64,000 nucleotides of DNA from Seison nebaliae (taxonomy: Eukaryota; Rotifera; Pararotatoria; Seisonacea; Seisonidae): assembly GCA_023231475.1 (NCBI GenBank), contig JALJEE010002534.1, positions 1 through 64,000 on the forward strand, read 5' to 3'. Below the pieces are notes generated by a model, which made no database searches, was not told where the DNA came from, and worked only from the letters and a program-made list of their open reading frames with translations. Made by a program: the position numbers and the translations under genes. Below, piece by piece: positions 57,575-64,000 of the stretch (positions are counted from its first letter, which is position 1; each line of letters opens with the position of its first letter).

Positions 57575-58119
57575 ATGAACACTTTAAAGTTTTTAATTAT
57601 TCTCTTCTGCATCTGTGTCTCCCAATATGAGGGTTAGAAATTTGAATTTCATTTTTTAATTCTCATACATTTTCAGCATTCTTCTGGGGAGGACGAGGAC
57701 GAGGAGGCGCTGGCGCCGGAGCAAAAGCCAATGCAGCTGCCAAAGTCGATGCTCAAGCAGCAGCCAAAGCTCAAGCAGCAGCCAAAGCACAAGTAGCAGG
57801 ACAGGCACAAGCTAAAGGATCAGCTGGGGCTGGAGTCGGTGGTAAAGTTGGTGGAGGGTTCTCATTGGGAGGAGGAATCGGTTTGAATCCGTTCTCCGGT
57901 TTAACTGCTGGTGTCACCGGTTCAGGAAACGCATACGCTCAAGGAAATGCTCATGCAAATGCACAACTTAGTGGATCAGCAGCCGCCCAAGGAACTGCAG
58001 CCGCTCAAGGAAGTGCACAAGCTGTCGGTAGCGGTTCAGCACAAGGAAACGCCGGTGCTAGTGCTGGTGCTCACGGATATGGTCAAGGACAAGGCTTCGG
58101 AGGTTTCGGTCGACGATAA
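57575..58119 (+). CDS. Secreted Ala/Gly/Gln-rich low-complexity protein
   Basis: Two exons, 57575-57632 and 57677-58119, with a 44-bp GTTAGA intron, give 166 residues. Exon 1 is almost exactly the signal peptide MNTLKFLIILFCICVSQYEG. The mature part starts FFWGGRGRGG, then has an Ala/Lys/Gln block with AAAKAQ repeats, a Gly-rich centre, and a second Ala/Gln/Gly/Ser block with repeats such as AAQGTAAAQGSAQA, ending FGGFGRR. No Cys in the mature part. Composition is like silks, adhesives or cuticle and eggshell structural proteins, but no family is named. The end R-R could be a processing site. A polyadenylation signal AATAAA lies near 58241. Confidence 0.88.
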
Positions 58120-59006
58120 GGAGAGAATGTGAAATTAATTACTTTATAGTTGAAGAAATTCTTATTTGATTTTCTGATAGTATGATTTAGAATGAGCATA
58201 TTCTATTCTATGTATTTTCAATGTATCCTCTTCGAAGAGAATAATAAAATTTATTTTATTTTCCCCAATTTTTTTCCGCCAATTTACTTCTTTTATTCTT
58301 CTCCAAATGATATTCTTTAGAATCTAACAATCTTCATTTATGAATTCAAATGAAATTTCACTTAGAACTCTTCAAATTTACATTTCTTCTTCTACACTGT
58401 AGACTAATTGACGATAGACAATATCAGTCAAGAAATTTGAAAATTAGAAATCGTTATAATTGGATGGAGAATGTTCCTAAATGTAATTATAGTTGTAATT
58501 ATAAATCATTATAGAAATAATATTAAGAAATCACGTCAAATGCTGATATTTATGTCGGTGACACGATTATAGAGGTGGTTTTTCACTGGGTGAAAGGCCT
58601 CGGGTTCAATATAATTCAATTGCCGTAAAAAACGAATGTCATAGGAAAATGCACATAAAATGCACATAGAATGCACGACTTTTTAAATCTAAACAAATTG
58701 AGTATGAAGGAACGCCAATCACAGAACTGATGGAAAACATTCATTATTTGAATTGTTTTTCCTTTTCTGTTATGGTGCACAAAAATTGATTTGTGCACCT
58801 AAAGTTATTTTCTTATAAAATCATCAATTTTCTCACAGAATGCTTGTGGAGATGTTCATAATGGATATTTATTTGCATAATCAATAATAACGAATGGACA
58901 CAAGAAGAACGAGAAAATGTATTGGAGAGGAGATGATTGATTGAGTAGGAGGGAAGTGATCGGCACCGGAAGAGCATTTGTGGAAAAAGTTTATCCTTTC
59001 CTCCAA
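58120..59006. other. Spacer with possible SINE fragment and hairpin
   Basis: At 58560-58620 a tRNA-like stretch ends in GGCCTCGGGTTCAAT, resembling a B box. Next to it are three ATGCAC elements (58648-58676) and an inverted repeat at 58774-58799. Together they might be one short interspersed element of about 250 bp. No gene. Confidence 0.35.
58774..58799. repeat. Perfect 10-bp inverted repeat with 6-nt loop
   Basis: GGTGCACAAA (58774-58783), loop AATTGA, TTTGTGCACC (58790-58799). Its GTGCACAAA core resembles the TTGCACAAA unit of the VARS2 intron minisatellite. Confidence 0.7.
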
Positions 59007-61115
59007 TTAGAACGAGGGTATTTGACTGATGAGAATCTGATCAAGAGAATCGAAAGGAGGAAGTGTTCCGTTGAAGAATGGTAAAGAATTGCGTTGTAAT
59101 TTTTTCGGATCGGTCTCATATTTCCCTGATTGATAACAGAGGAAAGTGACGAGTTCCTTCTTATAGAAAGCGAAACAAAATTTCCAATAATGTTCATCTT
59201 TTTTCGATATGTTCAATTTGTTCATCCAATAACCATGATCTGGATCGTCTTTCTTCACTTCCCCGTCGTAAGTGATATGGAAGAAATTGTTATTTTTGAA
59301 ATAATCGCGAATATGCTCCTGTGCGTCATAGAGAGAGGTGAATGAAATGAAAATATTTAATTTGGAATTTAATTGAAATAATTGTCGTTGATAAATGCGA
59401 CGACGATGGAATGAGAGTGTGGTGAGTTTGCGATGAACACAATCCTCCACTCGATAGTCGACAGATATGCGTGCCATGTCAAATGGTTGAGAATAGTCGG
59501 TGGGAATGATATTGGAAGATGACGTTTTATCGAAATATAATTGATTGACGATTTGTTTAATATCCACATCATTCAATCGATAATTGATTTGAAGACATTT
59601 CTGTTGGAGAATTAATTGTTCATAACGATCAATCGATGAGCTGGACAATGATGATGATGATGATGATGATGGTGGATATGATGAGAAGAAATAGTTGTGA
59701 TTTGATAACTCACAATCGATCACCTCCAAATTCTGATTGAGACAATGTGCCTCATTCTGTAGATGAATCACCGATTTGATCGGTACACTATTATTCCATG
59801 AGGATGATTTATGATTGAAAATTTTTGAAAATTCCTCATAAACATTCTCGATGAACCAATGAATATCTCTACATTTCAATTGTTTAATTAATTCAAAACG
59901 TTCCGTCAAATCCTCTTCGTCTATTGGAATGACATTTGGATTTAATTGATAATATTGTGGCAAATAAGAATCCATCCACAATTCCGCTAATCGTTTCCCG
60001 TTCCGTTTGATGATATGAGCAGCTCCTCCTCCCGGAAACTGATATGGATGTTGTGTACGGAACACGTGCGACACATGGGAACATGGTACAAGAATTAATT
60101 TTCCATGACAATTCCAAATTCGGAGAGAGATCTCGACATTCTCACTTCCCCATACCGACATGCCACGATCATACGCGCCGATATCGAGGAAAAATTGTCG
60201 ATGAATAGCGAAAATGCCACCAGCGAATGTTGGCGTCACATATGGTTGGACAACATTCTTCTTATTACGGAGAATGTCTTCCGTCGACATTGAAATCCAG
60301 GAGAAACGTAACTCTTTATCAATCCCACCCAATATATAAGTTGAAGCTTTATTAAATTCAAATGTTTTCTCATCGATTATATTCAAAATTGGAGACGCGA
60401 CAATTCTCATATCATCTTTCATTGATTCGATTAATGGTCTCAACCAATTCGCATCACATTCACAATGAGAATCGAGAAAGACCATTATATCGATATTTCT
60501 CATATGGACCGTTCCTTTCATACGAGATCTAATCAATCCTTCTCGTTGACTATTACGATAGAGTGAGATACGATGATCATATTCCAATAATTCTTTTCCG
60601 TCTCTTTCGTCGGCGCTGAAGTCGTCGATGAGAACTATCTTCTCAATCTTGATTCCATCAACACTTCGTGTAGCGCAACTCTCGATCGTTCGAATGAGTG
60701 TCGATCGAGCTTCGTTGACGAATGTTATGATAATGCCGACGGTTTTCTTCTGTATATAATTCTCTCGAGAAAACTTCTCCGAACATTTGTAAGGGAAGAA
60801 GAGTGGCGGATCTCGATACAAGCCAATCTCGTCACTCTTCTTAACATTGAAATAGTTTCGGTGGAATTCTTTCGTTTGTGCACCGCCTCGCACATAGTGC
60901 ACATAAGAGAAATTGTTTTTGGGTGCGATGGGATGATGCGGGGACTTCTTGTTGAAATGTTGGAAGATTTTGTTGGAGGAAACAGATGAAATGTGGATAG
61001 TTTGTTCAGATCGTTCGCTGTCGCTTAAGAGTAGAATTGTCGCCCACAACCACCAGAATGTGGTTACGGCTATGAAGAATTTCCAACGAAAGAGACGAAA
61101 ATAACGTTTTAACAT
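59007..61115 (-). CDS. GALNT: Polypeptide N-acetylgalactosaminyltransferase (GT27)
   Basis: Single exon, 702 residues. Type II topology: short cytosolic LKRYFRLFRWK, membrane anchor FFIAVTTFWWLWATILLL, stem, then the GT27 domain. Motifs: GIIITFVNEARSTLIRTIES, the Mn-binding DSH in FLDSHCECD (about residue 212), WGSENVEISLRIW (about 317), and the HVSHVFR His. A C-terminal ricin-type lectin region follows, divergent, with a Ser run (about residues 480-495) inserted. The enzyme starts mucin-type O-glycosylation in the Golgi by adding GalNAc to Ser/Thr. Isoform class cannot be told. It is longer than most GALNTs (about 560-630) because of inserted loops in the lectin part. Confidence 0.93.
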   Translation of the reverse strand: MLKRYFRLFRWKFFIAVTTFWWLWATILLLSDSERSEQTIHISSVSSNKIFQHFNKKSPHHPIAPKNNFSYVHYVRGGAQTKEFHRNYFNVKKSDEIGLYRDPPLFFPYKCSEKFSRENYIQKKTVGIIITFVNEARSTLIRTIESCATRSVDGIKIEKIVLIDDFSADERDGKELLEYDHRISLYRNSQREGLIRSRMKGTVHMRNIDIMVFLDSHCECDANWLRPLIESMKDDMRIVASPILNIIDEKTFEFNKASTYILGGIDKELRFSWISMSTEDILRNKKNVVQPYVTPTFAGGIFAIHRQFFLDIGAYDRGMSVWGSENVEISLRIWNCHGKLILVPCSHVSHVFRTQHPYQFPGGGAAHIIKRNGKRLAELWMDSYLPQYYQLNPNVIPIDEEDLTERFELIKQLKCRDIHWFIENVYEEFSKIFNHKSSSWNNSVPIKSVIHLQNEAHCLNQNLEVIDCELSNHNYFFSSYPPSSSSSSSLSSSSIDRYEQLILQQKCLQINYRLNDVDIKQIVNQLYFDKTSSSNIIPTDYSQPFDMARISVDYRVEDCVHRKLTTLSFHRRRIYQRQLFQLNSKLNIFISFTSLYDAQEHIRDYFKNNNFFHITYDGEVKKDDPDHGYWMNKLNISKKDEHYWKFCFAFYKKELVTFLCYQSGKYETDPKKLQRNSLPFFNGTLPPFDSLDQILISQIPSF

Positions 61116-63710
61116 TGTTCCTCCTAGATGGGAAGATAGGAAGAAGGAAGAGAAATTAGGAAGAAGAATTTCTTTTAAAGAATTTTATTTGACATAATTT
61201 CACGAACTAGTTTGTTCGGTGGTTACAAAGTCGAGTAGGGGAAGACAAGCTCATTCGAATGGAACTCAACTCAAACTTAATTCGACTTTCCATACTCAAC
61301 GATTACTTCGAACAAACGGCTTCTATTCCAATTCAACGGAGAACTATCGTTGACAGAACTATCGACTTTATACCATGAATTTCATAGATCGTTGTTCGTT
61401 TCAAATTTAGTAGTTCAACTTGAATTATTCAAATTAGTCCTACTCTGTCCAACTATTCCTCCCAAACCTCTCTCACCCTTCATTAGACATATGTTAAAAT
61501 TTTTTGTAGTTGAAAAAATTTCAAAAAATTCGGATTTGTTGAAAGAATTGGTCGTGCTTTACCATCTCGATGGTGAGTGAAATAAATAATGATTAATTTT
61601 AAATAAGAATAATAGAGATCAGTTGGAAGAATCACATAGTTTCCATGAGATTCATTCAAAAATGTCCGAAATTCGTCCTCGCAATAACGAGAGAATGGAA
61701 ACATGAAAATTGTAGTAAGAGAACGTGTAGGGCCCACCACTGCGCTACATGAAGAGAGGAGATGATGAAAGGAAAGAAATGGAGAGAACATTAATTCTTT
61801 TTTGAAATGAATACAGGTCAGGACATGGAAGAGAAATTGAATAGGAGAAATAAAAATATTTGTATAAGTGAGAAATAAGTGAGACGTTGACGTCTATAAG
61901 AATTTCTTTGAGAATCATTTCGAGAATTCTATATGAAGAAAAGTTGAAAGTAAATACGAAGTAATTTCATCATTTCTACTACACTACTAACGTTAGTCAT
62001 TTGAAATGGGAGGGAGAGGAGACTAAAAAAACCGAACGACTTAGAAATGATGAGAGGAGGGGGACATATCTGTTGTATTATATCTGTTGGGTGGAAGCAG
62101 AAACCATCGAAGCAGATCAATTTTATTCCAGCATGCAATTCATATGTCGCCATTGCATTTTATTTGATGGCATCATCTTCTTAATGTTTGATGGAAGGAA
62201 ATGTTATTGAACAATTCTTCTTCGACATGAGACGAATAATAGATTTGGGTTGGGGAGGGTGAAGAAGAACAGATGTGTTTACGTTGACAATAAGCTCGTC
62301 TCAATAAAGTTTTATATTTCTCATTTGAATGTCGGAGGAGGAAGGGAAGAGGAAGAGAATTTCCAGTGGAGAAAGAAGATATGGTAATTAAAGAGATTAA
62401 TTATAAGTCATCGGCGACTGGAAGGAGAGAAATAGAAATGAGTGGAATCAGAGAACATTATGTTAACGGAAATTCCCCCATCTTCTATTGGAAAGACAGA
62501 TAGATAGATAGATATGTAGACACATAGAAGAAGTTGTTGTTGAAGAAGTTGATGAAGGGGGGGGGGGAACGAATATGTAGATAAACAACAAGAACATCGA
62601 ATCAAATTATATGAATGATGTAAACTTATTAATATAATTGAGATGAGAAGTATCTGAGGGAATTAATTTTCTCATATTCTATTTGTGGTTTCTATCTGAT
62701 GCAAGTGCATATGAAGTGTGGAGGCGGCAACGACGGGTAGCGGCGCTGAGGAGAATAATAGCAATTGCATGTTTAGGGAATTGTTTTTATTGATATGAAA
62801 AACGATGAGGAATCGGATGTGAGATAGTTATCAATCATATTTTCTTTTTATCGATTCTCAATTTCATGTTCTCCTACAACACAACTTTTCAATAAAAACA
62901 TATTCCCATTATTATTAATTTTTCTTCAATTTCACTATCATGAGGGTCGGTCCGTCCATCCATCGGTCGGTCGTTCGGTCGGAGTGTACGGACGCGATCG
63001 CGATGAGACAGAGACAGAGAGAGAGAGACCCACCGAATCATATCGACAACATTTCAACTGTTATTTATTAACAACATCTTCTACTTACTATATCAGATTT
63101 TTATATGTAATACCGTTTGGTAAAGGAAACTCTCTAACAGTAAGTTTGATAGAGAATCGAATCAATATCAAAGAATATGTTATCAGCTTTCGTAGGAAAT
63201 GTTCGAAGTAGTTGTACGTATACATCATTTTCCATCGTCTACACTGTAGACTCTACAGCGTAACAACCCACCAAACAATAGTTAGAATGAAAGGAGAATG
63301 TCAACTTATAAATAAATAATAACTTATAAATATCAATATTATACTCCATCTTTCTTCCAGTCCAAGTTTCTTCTATTCACCACTTTTTAATCCTACCATC
63401 AACTGCCACCATTCTCTCGTCGCTACAACTATCTATTACCTCCCATCGTCTCCTACTATATCTTCTTATTCTTCGTTCTAGGCAAGAATGAGCAACAACG
63501 ACTATAATACTTCAATTAAAAGGAGATTAGTCTAATAAGACACAAACTCACTAAATCAACATTAATACATTGTTAAACGCGATCAATTATCTCTGATATG
63601 CCGTAAGAAATATTATCAATCTTCTTCAATTAATAACATTACATAAATGGAAATCTCTGCTAATTTAACATGTCTCTCGGAAAATAAGACGATCATTCAA
63701 CGAGTCTCCC

Positions 63711-63750
<40 letters not shown>

Positions 63751-64000
63751 CAACTACTACATTGCCATATTAATATGATATTAATATACAATTTCTCTCT
63801 ATGGTTCTGTACGAATTTCTATTTGTCTTATTTCAAAAATAATATTTCCATGTCCGACCTCAACAAATCCGTAAAACTTCGAATTTTCATTCACCGAAAT
63901 TCTGGTGAAACAACCGCCGGAAATTGAAGGAATGATTCCTATTTCCTGTCGAATTCAATATCTCATTTTCTCTCCATACCAATTGGAGAGAAAAGAAAAT
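61116..64000. other. Gene-free right end rich in microsatellites
   Basis: No supported gene on either strand; the short ORFs are scattered and without features. It includes the GALNT upstream region. Simple repeats: (GATA)n at 62494-62512, an 11-G run at 62557-62567, CGGTCGGTCG-type repeats at 62945-62985, (GA)n at 63005-63028, and (ATT)n at 63711-63749. It may be the 5' region or long intron of a gene outside the window. Confidence 0.5.
63711..63749. repeat. (ATT)n microsatellite
   Basis: About 13 pure ATT units. Likely polymorphic. Confidence 0.95.

Noticed and set aside
62945-63030. CGGTCGGTCG and GACAGAGA repeats as a CRISPR or regulatory array
   Set aside because: Simple short tandem repeats without unique spacers, in eukaryotic DNA.

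Overview
This window is nuclear DNA from a small, AT-rich, gene-dense animal genome. About 27 protein-coding genes lie on both strands, often only 100-400 bp apart. They carry very short introns (many 40-60 bp) or none. The repertoire is metazoan: a DPY-19 C-mannosyltransferase, LIN52 of the DREAM/MuvB complex, a polypeptide GalNAc-transferase, an ARHGAP32/33-type RhoGAP, a two-pore channel and a MAP kinase kinase. CFAP53, CFAP61 and DNAAF4 mean the animal builds motile cilia or flagellated sperm, which argues against nematodes. I cannot place the phylum more closely. All reading frames use the standard code.

Layout. 1-966: 3' part of a LINE reverse transcriptase. 1.8-9.4 kb: SR splicing factor (+), CFAP53 (-), complex I 24 kDa subunit NDUFV2 (+), DNAAF4 (-). 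10.4-16.5 kb: FBXO4-like F-box protein (+), cytosolic sulfotransferase (+), a small multipass membrane protein (-), a LicD-family enzyme (-). 17-19 kb: LINE endonuclease remnant and gene-poor DNA. 19.4-25.5 kb: CFAP61 (-), prefoldin 6 (-), DNAJC8 (+). 27-34.5 kb: a 72-aa membrane protein (-), Ku70 (+), a MAP2K (+), then three consecutive minus-strand genes of unknown family, one of them secreted. 35-42.5 kb: two-pore channel (+), DPY-19 (-), LIN52 (-), a membrane-anchored coiled-coil protein (+). 42.5-45.5 kb: gene-free, low-complexity DNA in front of the RhoGAP gene. 45.5-58.1 kb: ARHGAP32/33 (+), mitochondrial valyl-tRNA synthetase (+), an intronless orphan (+), a small SANT-like ORF (-), an Ala/Gly/Gln-rich secreted protein (+). 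59-61.1 kb: GALNT (-). 61.1-64 kb: gene-free with many microsatellites.

The genes do not form one pathway. They are a typical mix of housekeeping, ciliary and signalling genes. Three of the first eight genes from the left (up to 23.5 kb) are ciliary, and several gene pairs are divergent and share short promoter regions.

The most unusual observation is in splicing. I rebuilt exon junctions by hand for 17 multi-exon genes, using only GT..AG and an unbroken frame. Of 51 introns, 47 start with GTT and only four with GTA, GTG or GTC. The usual animal donor is GTRAGT. Exons mostly end in A or AA, so the donor here looks like AA|GTT. Several genes that an ORF scan would miss (PFDN6, the 72-, 137-, 152-, 181-, 241- and 249-aa proteins) appear only when these introns are used.
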